DNA of 64,000 nucleotides from Flagellimonas amphidinii (GTDB lineage: Bacteria; Bacteroidota; Bacteroidia; Flavobacteriales; Flavobacteriaceae). The number at the start of each line of letters is the position of its first letter. The stretch's first letter is position 1. Under the pieces are notes generated by a model. It did no database searches. It saw nothing but the letters and a program-made list of their open reading frames with translations, and was not told where the DNA came from. Below are positions 8,881 through 18,031 of the stretch, in pieces. The DNA is taken from positions 372,001-436,000 of the forward strand of contig NZ_JABFNN010000039.1 of assembly GCF_013090115.1 (NCBI RefSeq), given 5' to 3'. The translations under genes and the position numbers were made by a program.

Positions 8881-10161
8881 ATGCACAAATTTTTCACACT
8901 CACATTTTTAATGGCAACTATTGCCATTTGGTCACAAGATTCTAAACTACAAAAGGACATCGAAGCCATTGAGGGCAAAGTCATAGAATGGCGCAGGGAT
9001 ATCCACCAAAATCCTGAACTGAGCAATAGGGAATTCAAAACAGCTGAGAAGATTGCCAAACACTTGAAATCCTTGGGGATTGAAGTACAAACTGGTATAG
9101 CTCATACAGGTGTGGTCGGAGTCCTAAAAGGAGAACGCCCCGGTAAAGTGGTAGCATTAAGGGCGGACATTGATGCCCTCCCTGTAACGGAAAGGAATGA
9201 TTTACCTTTCAAATCGGAAGTCACCTCAGAATATCTGGGACAACAAGTTGGTGTGATGCACGCTTGCGGACACGACACACACACTGCCATATTAATGGGG
9301 GTTGCAGAAGTGCTGTCAAAAAACAAGGATAAAATCAATGGCACCATCAAATTTATTTTCCAACCTGCTGAGGAAGGAGCTCCTCCGGGAGAAGAAGGTG
9401 GGGCCGAACTTATGGTAAAGGAAGGGGTATTGGAAAATCCAAAAGTAGATGCCATTTATGGTCTTCATATTGGTTCTTACCTCCCTGTAGGCCATATGGC
9501 CTATAAACCAGGTGGTGCGTTGGCAGCTGCACAACGCTTTGTGGTCAATATTAAAGGAAAACAAACGCACGGTTCTCAACCTTGGTCTGGTATTGATCCT
9601 ATTTATGTAGCTTCAAAAATTGTGGATGGTTTTCAATCCATTATCAGTAGGGAATTGGAACTGACTAAAGAGGCCGCTGTCATCACTGTTGGAAAAATCA
9701 GCGGTGGTGTTCGTAACAACATTATCCCTGAAAGTGCAGAACTCATCGGAACCATCCGTACCTTGGATTATGATATGCAAAAACAAGTAAATCAACGTAT
9801 GAAGGAAATGGCCACTAACATTGCTAAAGCCTATAGAGCTGAAGTGACGGTTGACATTGCCAAAGGATTACCAATCACCTATAATGATTTGAACCTTACA
9901 GAAGCATCTCTTCCGAGTCTACACGCAGTTGCAGGTGCAGAAAACGTTCATTTGATCAAAGCCATAACCGGAGCTGAAGATTTTTCTTTTTATCAAGAAA
10001 AAATTCCTGGTTTCTTCTTCATCCTTGGCGGAAAAGACCCAAACTCAGGCCCAGATGAGCATTTCCCGCACCACACTCCAGATTTTAAAATCGATGATAG
10101 TGGATTGCTACTCGGTGTAAAAGCGATGACTCAAGTTGCCCTGGATTATTTAAATAGATAA
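8881..10161 (+). CDS. Exported M20-family amidohydrolase
   Basis: The 426-residue protein has a signal peptide (residues 1-19, ending IWSQ). The catalytic domain holds the M20D metal site: HACGHDTHTA (near residue 125), the QPAEEG loop with the metal-bridging Glu (near 162), LHIGSYLPVG, and a late His in PHHTPDF. A lid domain (about 205-315) lies between. The family hydrolyses N-acyl amino acids such as hippurate or indole-acetyl amino acids. It probably works in the periplasm or outside. Its stop overlaps the first base of the next start (TAATG), so the two are translated together. Confidence 0.9.
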   Translation: MHKFFTLTFLMATIAIWSQDSKLQKDIEAIEGKVIEWRRDIHQNPELSNREFKTAEKIAKHLKSLGIEVQTGIAHTGVVGVLKGERPGKVVALRADIDALPVTERNDLPFKSEVTSEYLGQQVGVMHACGHDTHTAILMGVAEVLSKNKDKINGTIKFIFQPAEEGAPPGEEGGAELMVKEGVLENPKVDAIYGLHIGSYLPVGHMAYKPGGALAAAQRFVVNIKGKQTHGSQPWSGIDPIYVASKIVDGFQSIISRELELTKEAAVITVGKISGGVRNNIIPESAELIGTIRTLDYDMQKQVNQRMKEMATNIAKAYRAEVTVDIAKGLPITYNDLNLTEASLPSLHAVAGAENVHLIKAITGAEDFSFYQEKIPGFFFILGGKDPNSGPDEHFPHHTPDFKIDDSGLLLGVKAMTQVALDYLNR

Positions 10162-11735
10162 TGGAATCCATTTTTGATTTTTTGGGGAACATTCCTTGGT
10201 GGACATGGATTCTCCTCTTTTTGCTAGTGGTTGCAATCTGGGATATTTTTATTCAAAAAGCACATACCATTAGTCACAACTACCCTATTGTAGGGCATTT
10301 ACGGTATTGGCTGGAAAGTATTGGTCCAGAAATGCGGCAATACTTTGTGGCCAACAACCGTGAGGAACTTCCTTTTAACCGAATTGAACGTGGATGGATT
10401 TATGCGTCCGCCAAAAAGGAAAACAACTATGAAGGTTTTGGTACGGATAGAGATATTTATGCCCATCAGCACATTTTTGTGAAAAATGCAATGATTGCAT
10501 ACCAACTTCCAGAAAATCATCCAAACAAAAAAGACCCCTATTTTTTGCCCTGCGCTAAGGTCATTGGAGCATATAATAAACGTAAAAAACCGTTCAGACC
10601 TGCCTCTATCATCAATGTTTCTGCTATGAGTTTTGGCTCTCTTTCCGCCAAAGCCGTGGAATCCTTGAACAAAGGGGTAGAAAAATCACATGCCTACCAC
10701 AACACTGGCGAAGGAGGGTTATCGCCCTACCATAAGCATGGCGGGGATGTTATTTTTCATTTTGGAACGGGATATTTTGGTGTTCGTTCCAGGAAGGGGA
10801 ATTTCTCCATGGAAAAAATGAAGATTTTGGTTGATAAAAATCCATGTATCAAGGCCATCGAAATAAAACTGTCCCAAGGAGCCAAACCAGGAAAAGGTGG
10901 TGTACTTCCTGGGGCCAAAATCACCCATGAAATCGCTAAGATTCGTGGTGTTGAGATTGGGAAAGATGTACTATCCCCAGCAACCCATAAAGCGTTTAGT
11001 TCCATATCGGAGTTGTTGGAACTCATAGAGTCCATTGCCAATGAAACTGGTCTCCCAGTGGGTATAAAAGCTGCTATCGGAAAGTTAGATCAGTGGGAAG
11101 AATTAGCGGACTTAATGAAAAAAACGGGGAAGGGCCCCGATTTTATCACTATCGATGGTGGTGAGGGTGGAACCGGTGCCGCACCTCCAAGCTTTGCTGA
11201 CCATGTTTCTCTTCCTTGGGTTTATGGATTTTCTTCAGTGTATAAAATATTTCAAGACAATGGCCTTACAGAGCGTATTGTCTTTATTGGAAGTGGTAAA
11301 TTAGGTTTTCCTGCCAAGGCAGCTATGGCTTTTGCCATGGGAGCCGATTGCATCAATGTAGCTCGTGAGGCCATGATGAGTATTGGGTGCATCCAAGCTC
11401 AAGTATGTCACACCAATCGATGCCCTTCAGGAGTGGCCACCCAAAGTAAATGGCTACAACAGGGCATCAATGTTCCTTTAAAATCTGAGCGGTTGGCGCA
11501 ATATTTCAAAACCTTCAGAAAGGAATTATTGGAAATCACCCATGCTGCCGGTTATGAACATCCTTGCGAATTTAAAATGAGCGATATACAGGTCAACGTT
11601 GATGATGATTACCTGAGCAGTGACCTTAAATCTGTTTATAATTATGAAAAAAATAAGGTTCCTTTCCACTCCATGCAGGAACTTTTTGATTGTGAACACC
11701 TGGGAGGTAAACCAATTCTAGAAAAAACATCCTAA
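10161..11735 (+). CDS. FMN-binding glutamate synthase family protein
   Basis: The 524-residue protein begins with one membrane helix (WWTWILLFLLVVAIWDIF, residues 13-30). The rest matches the FMN/synthase domain of glutamate synthase: INVSAMSFGSLS near residue 153, NTGEGGLSPYH near 182, IKLSQGAKPGKGG near 235, TIDGGEGGTGAAP near 330 and the CHTNRCPSGVATQ cluster near 415, whose Cys residues hold a 3Fe-4S centre in GltB. The glutaminase and GXGXG domains of full GltB are missing. Such short membrane-linked forms are frequent in Bacteroidota and their substrate is unproved. It overlaps the M20 gene by one base. Confidence 0.85.
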   Translation: MESIFDFLGNIPWWTWILLFLLVVAIWDIFIQKAHTISHNYPIVGHLRYWLESIGPEMRQYFVANNREELPFNRIERGWIYASAKKENNYEGFGTDRDIYAHQHIFVKNAMIAYQLPENHPNKKDPYFLPCAKVIGAYNKRKKPFRPASIINVSAMSFGSLSAKAVESLNKGVEKSHAYHNTGEGGLSPYHKHGGDVIFHFGTGYFGVRSRKGNFSMEKMKILVDKNPCIKAIEIKLSQGAKPGKGGVLPGAKITHEIAKIRGVEIGKDVLSPATHKAFSSISELLELIESIANETGLPVGIKAAIGKLDQWEELADLMKKTGKGPDFITIDGGEGGTGAAPPSFADHVSLPWVYGFSSVYKIFQDNGLTERIVFIGSGKLGFPAKAAMAFAMGADCINVAREAMMSIGCIQAQVCHTNRCPSGVATQSKWLQQGINVPLKSERLAQYFKTFRKELLEITHAAGYEHPCEFKMSDIQVNVDDDYLSSDLKSVYNYEKNKVPFHSMQELFDCEHLGGKPILEKTS

Positions 11736-11773
11736 TTTAGCCCAAGAATTCATTTCACCTTAGACCGCTACTT

Positions 11774-12547
11774 ATGACAAAAAAATTACCCTTAATTCTG
11801 ACCTTACTGCTGAGCATTGCCGCTTTTTCCCAAAAAAAAAGCGAGCTAATAGCTCAAATTGATGAACTCAAAACACAATTAGGAAGTGTAGAGCAACAAT
11901 TGGCCGAAGCCAAACGGAACATTTCGTCAAGTGAAGCCAAAGCAGAAACGTTGGAAACAGAAAATGTTAGTTTGCGCGATGCGAACACTACCCTTTTAAA
12001 GAACTTGAGCAGTTTTTCTGAGTTGTCAAAACAGAATCAGGAAAATGTAAACAAAGCCATGGCGGCTTTAGGTAGAAAAGAAAAACAGCTCAGCGGAATA
12101 AACGATATGATTTCCGCCAATGATTCTGTTGCCGTGGTATCGTTATCCAGAATTCAGCAAATGTTGGGCGAAACTGCCAAGGTAAACGTTGCTGATGGCA
12201 TCATTATGATTTCAAATAGCCTCAATGGGCTTTTCGGTTCCGATTCTAGCATTGAACTGACAGAGGCTGGAAAAACTTGGTTGGCAAATATCGCCAAAGT
12301 CATTGCTGCCAACCCAAATTTTAGTGTAACAATTGAAGGACTGAACATTACCGGTGAATTTGGACCAACTTATGACCAAACAACGGCCATTGCCAAAGAA
12401 TTGGTTGGCACTTCAGCCATCCCTAGCGATAAAATAAGTATTTCTGCCAAGGATGGGAACTTCAAAGAAGGTATCAACATAAAGCTTCAACCCGACTATA
12501 AAGGGTTTTATGACAAAGCAAAGGAGAGTGTGAAGGCTACGCAATAG
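11774..12547 (+). CDS. Exported coiled-coil protein with degenerate OmpA-like domain
   Basis: This 257-residue protein has a cleavable signal peptide (ending AAFSQ, no lipobox Cys), then a coiled coil at about 22-110. Residues 120-250 align with the OmpA-type lipoprotein at 1311-2183: both share N-Q/L-EN-K, a KEKQL-type heptad, DSV followed by LSR/LVQ, ISNSLNGLFGSDS against ISDKLLFSSGS, AKVIAANPNF against AKVVNNKPDF, and EGLN against EGHTDN. The second copy has lost the HTDN and the Arg cluster needed to bind peptidoglycan. It is thus a diverged paralogue that keeps the fold but probably not the ligand. It sits 38 bases after the glutamate-synthase-like gene and may be in its operon. Confidence 0.7.
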   Translation: MTKKLPLILTLLLSIAAFSQKKSELIAQIDELKTQLGSVEQQLAEAKRNISSSEAKAETLETENVSLRDANTTLLKNLSSFSELSKQNQENVNKAMAALGRKEKQLSGINDMISANDSVAVVSLSRIQQMLGETAKVNVADGIIMISNSLNGLFGSDSSIELTEAGKTWLANIAKVIAANPNFSVTIEGLNITGEFGPTYDQTTAIAKELVGTSAIPSDKISISAKDGNFKEGINIKLQPDYKGFYDKAKESVKATQ

Positions 12548-12566
12548 CCTTCACCTCTATTTTTGG

Positions 12567-14270
12567 CTAAAATTGTTTTCCATTGACATTTTGGCATTCA
12601 ATCTTAGAAGTTTGACCTGTAGATTTTCCAGAAGCTGTAGGGCTTGTAAAACTAACCTGTTTATAATTCTTTTGGTCAATCGTTAAGGGAACTTTGTTGA
12701 GTCCCAACCAATCTATAGTTTCATCAAAAGAAGTGAATTCTTCAAAATCCAATGCCGAAGCACTTGTAATGGTCAATCCATCCAAATTTGTAAAGTGTGC
12801 ATCGTTAATATCGTTTATAACCTCGGAAGGCATTTGTAAAATCGGCGCTCTTTTTAGTTCCCCATCTTCTGTTCCAAAAACCCTATAATCCCAAATCCAA
12901 TAACGTCTATTATTTAAGTCTGAAGTATCATTGTCCGTGAATCTTACTACATAATAATCCAACTCATTATTTTCTTCAATAAAAACTTCACTATTTTCAA
13001 TACCATAATATAATTCCCAATTCGGCATTTCTATATTGAAGTCATTACCGTAAAAGTTTCCAAAAAAGCTTTTATCTTCAACAGCATAATTTACAGTATT
13101 ATTATATAAGGCAAGACCATCTAATACTGGAAGGTCCAGATAATCTCTATATTGATCGTTGGGCTCTTGTACTTCAAGAATATGGTGATTCACATTTGCA
13201 ACCATATCGTTTTGATTTAGGAAGCCTATCCGATTAAAGACAAAACTACCGGCATTATGGTTTGGAATCTCTAATACGAATGTTTCGTCAGCTGTAATTA
13301 AATCAGTTTCATCTATCGTAATAGAGGGTGTGGATGGATTAGGCACAAATCTGTAGTAGGCATAATTTTCCTTTTTCCCATCAAACAACTCAGGTTGTCC
13401 TCCCAAAACATCTGTACGTAAATAAATAAAATCAGGAATTTCATAATTTATTCCAACTAATTCAGTCAAACTCCCACCTCCTGAAGCATTTGTTTCATAT
13501 TGAGAGCCAGAAGCACTATATTTAGCGTACCCTCCAGTGTCTTGTGATAAATTTATCTCGACTTCCACATAGTTTTCCATATTGTAATTTGGAGAAAAGT
13601 CCAATTCATTTCTAGTTTCCCCCATATCTATTTTATAGGTTGTGTTCCTTAAGGATTTATGCTGGTTATCAAGACCAAAAGAGCTGAATTTAGAAATGGT
13701 ATAAAAGATATAGTTGTCCGGAACTATTTGTTCCGTATAAATTTTGGTTGAACCCAATTGTACTTTTTGGGTTGTAAGTAAATTTCCAGAGCCATCATGG
13801 AAAAATATCCAAATGAAAGAGTATTGATCATCTTCTTCCGTTCCCAAATTAAAGTCCATCAGAAAATGTTCGATATCTAGTTGAAAATCTACCTCCTTAC
13901 TATTTCCAAATTCGTCTTCAGATAAAATTTTCAATTCGGTAGCGCCTATGGGAAAAATATATGGATTGAATTGGAAGTCAAATTCAGTTTCGGATGTGGA
14001 ATATACTTCTTCCCCGTTTACATATATTTTGGTTTCAACATTGGATTCATCTTCAACTTGGATTGCTATATCAGTAAAAGTCTCAATTACAGATTCCAAA
14101 TCCGTAGAAGTAATTGTAGGCGGTGTTTCGTCTGTAGGTTCTACAGATTCCTCCACATCATCTGGCTGTTCGTTTACAGATTCTTTTGGAATTTCGGGTT
14201 CTTCATTATCGCTACCACAGGCCATTAAACACATTACGGCAAAAAAAAGTGGAATCAGTTTAATCTTCAT
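12567..14270 (-). CDS. Large surface lipoprotein of unknown function
   Basis: The 567-residue protein has a lipoprotein signal (LMACG, Cys18) followed by an acidic, Pro/Glu/Thr-rich linker (residues 19-50). Residues 48-135 resemble an Ig-like or cadherin-like repeat: TPPTITSTD, IYVNGEEVY and ILSEDEFGNSKEVDFQLDI. The rest is rich in Asn, Asp, Tyr and Phe and looks beta-rich with no family I recognise. An acidic stretch right after the lipid Cys (GSDNEEPE) resembles the lipoprotein export signal described in Bacteroidota, which would place it on the cell surface. It stands alone, convergent with the previous gene and divergent from the next. Confidence 0.6.
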   Translation of the reverse strand: MKIKLIPLFFAVMCLMACGSDNEEPEIPKESVNEQPDDVEESVEPTDETPPTITSTDLESVIETFTDIAIQVEDESNVETKIYVNGEEVYSTSETEFDFQFNPYIFPIGATELKILSEDEFGNSKEVDFQLDIEHFLMDFNLGTEEDDQYSFIWIFFHDGSGNLLTTQKVQLGSTKIYTEQIVPDNYIFYTISKFSSFGLDNQHKSLRNTTYKIDMGETRNELDFSPNYNMENYVEVEINLSQDTGGYAKYSASGSQYETNASGGGSLTELVGINYEIPDFIYLRTDVLGGQPELFDGKKENYAYYRFVPNPSTPSITIDETDLITADETFVLEIPNHNAGSFVFNRIGFLNQNDMVANVNHHILEVQEPNDQYRDYLDLPVLDGLALYNNTVNYAVEDKSFFGNFYGNDFNIEMPNWELYYGIENSEVFIEENNELDYYVVRFTDNDTSDLNNRRYWIWDYRVFGTEDGELKRAPILQMPSEVINDINDAHFTNLDGLTITSASALDFEEFTSFDETIDWLGLNKVPLTIDQKNYKQVSFTSPTASGKSTGQTSKIECQNVNGKQF

Positions 14271-14457
14271 TAATTTGGTTTTTAGTTAAGTAAGAAATCA
14301 GACACAAATAACTAATTATTTTCAAACAACAAATAAAAAATCGTCGTTTGATTAAACTAATTTATCAACAAGTACTTAAGTCTATACCAGCTCAAATAAT
14401 TTTTAATATTTAATTACGTTCTTGTTTCTGTAAAATCACAAAAAACCAAACTACCTT

Positions 14458-14979
14458 ATGAGTGGAGAAGATATCTTTCAGCTTTTTGCCTTTTTGTTAC
14501 CGGCTGTTGTAACCGGAGCTGTGGCCTTTTATTTTTTTAGATTACATACGAGGAATGAAGATGGTCGTAGAAGGTTCCTATTGCACAAAGAATCACAAAA
14601 AGACACACTTCCCGTTCGCTTACAAGCTTATGAGAGAATGACATTGTTCTTGGAACGCATAACCCTGAACAACCTTGTGGTAAGAGTGGCTCCAAAAGGT
14701 AAAAATAAAAGCGATTATGAAAACTTGCTCATCAAACAAATTGAGACCGAGTTTGAACACAATCTTTCCCAACAAATTTACATGTCAGATGAATGTTGGA
14801 ACATTATAAAAGCGGCCAAAAATGCCACAATCCAAACCATTCGTTCTGCTGGGATGAGCGAAACAGATTCGCCGGACAAGCTGCGCGAGGATATCTTGAC
14901 CCAAACCATGGAAAAACAATCTCCTTCCGCTACGGCTTTGGCCTTTATAAAAAAGGAAGTAAGCGACCTCTGGGATTAA
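14458..14979 (+). CDS. Conserved membrane-anchored protein of unknown function
   Basis: The 173-residue protein starts with a single membrane helix (LFAFLLPAVVTGAVAFYFF, residues 9-27), followed by a cytoplasmic helical part. Marks such as RLQAYERMTLFLERI and a tail with FIKKEVSDLWD are typical of a small protein family that I know only as conserved in Bacteroidota. No enzymatic motif is visible. It ends four bases before the convergent patatin gene. The coding call is secure; the role is unknown. Confidence 0.65.
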   Translation: MSGEDIFQLFAFLLPAVVTGAVAFYFFRLHTRNEDGRRRFLLHKESQKDTLPVRLQAYERMTLFLERITLNNLVVRVAPKGKNKSDYENLLIKQIETEFEHNLSQQIYMSDECWNIIKAAKNATIQTIRSAGMSETDSPDKLREDILTQTMEKQSPSATALAFIKKEVSDLWD

Positions 14980-14983
14980 CCAA

Positions 14984-15898
14984 TCATTCTTGATGGTCGG
15001 GATCTATAGGGCTGGTCTCCTCATTCTTATTTTTTGCATAAAGGTATCCACGTTTCCACCAGCGCGTCATATGTTCCTTATTAAAAATCAGTGAATTGGT
15101 GGTCAATACGGTTGGGGTATAGTAGAAATTTATGATTGCATCCCTTTGATTGGCTACCAATTTTCCGATACGTACATTTTGGTTTTCAATCCTATCCAAC
15201 ATAAAACTGAAAATGGTAGTAATCAATTCAAAAGGGTTCCTTACGGGCATCCGGTTCAAATAATTCACCTCCGTATGCAAGACCACAACATCAACTTCTG
15301 TGGCCCCTCGTTTTAAAGCCTCTTCAATAGGCACCAAACTTCCAAGACCCCCATCTGCATATTCGCAACCTTGTTTTTTTACCAAACTCATAAAAGGTGT
15401 ATAGTTGGATGAAATCCAGACCCAATCACAAAACTCATCATACGTACAATCGTTAACCGATTTATATTCTACCTGATTCAACGAAAGGTTAGATACCGTC
15501 ACAACAACATCAGCATTGCTTTTTTGTAGTTGATTGAATTCTTCAACGGTTATGGATTCTCGAATGAGGTCCCGCAAATTTTCACTCTCCCCAAAAGTCT
15601 TTTTTCCTTTGATGAAATTCTTGACCACATTCCAATGGTTGATGGCGATAGCCTCTACCCCATGTTTTTTTTTAATGATAAAGGGACAGTTATTAAAAAT
15701 GCTTTCTTGGTCAACAGAAGAATAAATCTCTTTGATTTTATCCAACTTGTTCAAGGCCAAATGGGAAATCAACAAACTACCTGTGGAAGTGCCCACAAAC
15801 AAATCGTATTGATGTTTGGCCTCTTCTATTAAAAATTGTGCCACCCCCCCGGCAAAAGCTCCTTTGCTACCTCCACCAGAAATGACCAGTGCTCTCAT
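14984..15898 (-). CDS. Patatin-like phospholipase
   Basis: The 304-residue protein has all patatin marks: an oxyanion loop GGGSKG (residues 8-13), the nucleophile elbow GTSTG with Ser38, and the catalytic Asp182 in ADGG. Together Ser38 and Asp182 form the Ser-Asp dyad that hydrolyses acyl esters of lipids. There is no signal peptide, so it acts in the cytoplasm or at the inner membrane. Its ATG overlaps the stop of the upstream aminopeptidase gene (ATGA), so it is translationally coupled to it. Confidence 0.87.
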   Translation of the reverse strand: MRALVISGGGSKGAFAGGVAQFLIEEAKHQYDLFVGTSTGSLLISHLALNKLDKIKEIYSSVDQESIFNNCPFIIKKKHGVEAIAINHWNVVKNFIKGKKTFGESENLRDLIRESITVEEFNQLQKSNADVVVTVSNLSLNQVEYKSVNDCTYDEFCDWVWISSNYTPFMSLVKKQGCEYADGGLGSLVPIEEALKRGATEVDVVVLHTEVNYLNRMPVRNPFELITTIFSFMLDRIENQNVRIGKLVANQRDAIINFYYTPTVLTTNSLIFNKEHMTRWWKRGYLYAKNKNEETSPIDPDHQE

Positions 15899-17985
15899 TT
15901 TCCCAATGTTTTATTCAGATATTCTTGTTCCTCTATACTCAATGAAGGATATAAAGCCTCAACTCTTGCCAAATTTTCCTTGGCCTTTAAAAATTCCTTC
16001 AAAATTTTGCGGCACGATTTTTTAAAATGCCAAACGTGATGACTACACGCCTCAATGAGGTTTTTGAGAGTAGCATCATTAAATCCACCTATGTTTTTCA
16101 AATATTGAAACGCCAATAATCTTACTTCAAAATGATGTTCAGAACTTGTATATCCACTCAATTCTTCAAAATACCGCGGTTTTGACCCTATGTTATATTC
16201 CGGACTCACCAAAGCCAATGTCAACCATAGTAAACGGATATTCTTATTGGGAAATCCCACAATGTCCTTGGTCTGATCAAGATACTTTTCCCGGTTTTCT
16301 GGGAAATCAGTCCACAATTTATACAATGCAGCTTCTATGGTCACATAACTTGAATCACCTAAGAGAGTTTCAAAATCGAATCTAAATTCTACAGGAATTT
16401 TTTGAAGAGCTAATGCCAAGGCCTGCCTTACTTTGGTACTAGCAGCATTCATGAAATTCTGTGTTAGCTTAGTAGATAACTTATCCCCATAATCCAAAAT
16501 AAGTTGATATTTGAGTAAATCTGAATTGAGGTTGTGCCATTCTTTGCTTAACAGCTTTTCGGTATTTTCTAAATCTAGATCAATCTCATTTTTTAGCTCG
16601 AAGTATGTTTTTATTGAAGGACTTTTTTTCATCAAAAAAGCCTTGGCGATCTCAAAAGGAAATTCTGATTCTTGTAACCATTGCATTTCAAAATCAGAAA
16701 GGTCCATTCCCGAAGCTTTTTCCATTTCCCACATGAAATCGGGAATGGTCACATTTTGATAAGCATACTTGGTCAAATAATTTTGGATTCCCTCCTTAAA
16801 ATTAGTCTCACCTACCTTTTCTTTCAACATGACCAAAGCCCACGCTCCCTTTTCATAAAAAGTTAAGCTGCCCGCATTGGAATTTGTCAAAGCCTCACCA
16901 TTCCCTTCACCAGAGAAATTTACCAGTGCCTGGGCTGTTTCCAACAAATGCCAGTAGAAATGATCATCACCAAAAATATTTTTCTCAGCTAAGTAAGCAT
17001 AAAAGGTGGCAAAACCTTCATGCAACCAATGGTGTGAGCCACTTTGCTCTGTGACCAGATTACCAAACCACTGATGCGCCAACTCATGTGCGTTGACATT
17101 CACATAGTTTTTATCGAAAAATGCAATGGAATCCACCATAAATGTATTGGAGAATATTGTGGCTGTAGTGTTCTCCATACCTGCATACAAAAAATCTTGT
17201 ACTGGAACCTGCTTATAGTTCTGCCAAGGATAAGGCACTCCTATTTCCTCCTCCAGAAAATCAAATATTTGCTTTGTATAGCGATAAGTGGTTTCTACTT
17301 TAAGGCTATCCTTAGGTTCATAATAGAGCTCAATCGGCACCCCAGAAGTTGAATGAACGATTTGTTTTTCAAAATTACCTATGGTAAAAGCAACCAGATA
17401 GCTGCTCATAGGCTTTTGCATATCAAATTTCCACAAATATGTTCCAGAATCAGACAGCGTGTCCTTTTGCACCAATTCTCCATTGGAAAAAATTTGAAGA
17501 TCATCTTGTATTTGAAAGTTCAAATCAAATTCAATCTTATCGTTCATATCATCCAAACTTGGCAACCAATGACTGGTATATTTGCCTTGTCCTTGGGTCC
17601 AGATTTGTTCATTGCCTTCAATATCATCATCCCAACCCAAAAAATAAACAGTCTGTTTGGGATATGTTACATAACGGAGTTCAATGAGACGTTTGTCCCC
17701 TTTCTTAAATCTTTCCTTAATACAAATGGTTTTTCCTCTATTAGTATATTTCACATTTTTCTTATCCAAAAGGACAGAAGAAAAATCCATATGATAAGCA
17801 TTCATGAAGATAGAATCCACATCCTTAAGTACTTGAAATTGATATATTACCGTTCCTTTAATCTTTTTTTCTTCTGGCACTGGTTCCACAAAAACTTCAG
17901 CATGAATAAAATCCACCTTATCTTGAATCTGTGCGGAAAGTAACTGCACAAATAGGAAAAAAATAAGAATGGGGCTTCGCTTCAT
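15895..17985 (-). CDS. M1-family zinc aminopeptidase, exported
   Basis: The 696-residue protein has a signal peptide (residues 1-18, LFVQLLSAQ). The substrate loop AGMEN lies at 269-273 and the zinc site HELAHQWFG at 300-308 with Glu323 as third ligand (HHWLHEGFATFYAY). These are the standard marks of gluzincin aminopeptidases, which remove N-terminal residues from peptides. The C-terminal third is helical, as in HEAT-like M1 domains. It probably digests peptides in the periplasm. The gene reads divergently from recG, with only 46 bases between the starts. Confidence 0.92.
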   Translation of the reverse strand: MKRSPILIFFLFVQLLSAQIQDKVDFIHAEVFVEPVPEEKKIKGTVIYQFQVLKDVDSIFMNAYHMDFSSVLLDKKNVKYTNRGKTICIKERFKKGDKRLIELRYVTYPKQTVYFLGWDDDIEGNEQIWTQGQGKYTSHWLPSLDDMNDKIEFDLNFQIQDDLQIFSNGELVQKDTLSDSGTYLWKFDMQKPMSSYLVAFTIGNFEKQIVHSTSGVPIELYYEPKDSLKVETTYRYTKQIFDFLEEEIGVPYPWQNYKQVPVQDFLYAGMENTTATIFSNTFMVDSIAFFDKNYVNVNAHELAHQWFGNLVTEQSGSHHWLHEGFATFYAYLAEKNIFGDDHFYWHLLETAQALVNFSGEGNGEALTNSNAGSLTFYEKGAWALVMLKEKVGETNFKEGIQNYLTKYAYQNVTIPDFMWEMEKASGMDLSDFEMQWLQESEFPFEIAKAFLMKKSPSIKTYFELKNEIDLDLENTEKLLSKEWHNLNSDLLKYQLILDYGDKLSTKLTQNFMNAASTKVRQALALALQKIPVEFRFDFETLLGDSSYVTIEAALYKLWTDFPENREKYLDQTKDIVGFPNKNIRLLWLTLALVSPEYNIGSKPRYFEELSGYTSSEHHFEVRLLAFQYLKNIGGFNDATLKNLIEACSHHVWHFKKSCRKILKEFLKAKENLARVEALYPSLSIEEQEYLNKTLGK

Positions 17986-18031
17986 ACCGTCTTCATATCA
18001 AAAGTCTTTCCAAATTACATATTTTAGTTTG

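Noticed and set aside
17353-17943. A 196-residue frame on the plus strand
   Set aside because: It is antisense to the M1 aminopeptidase gene and its composition is that of a mirror frame.
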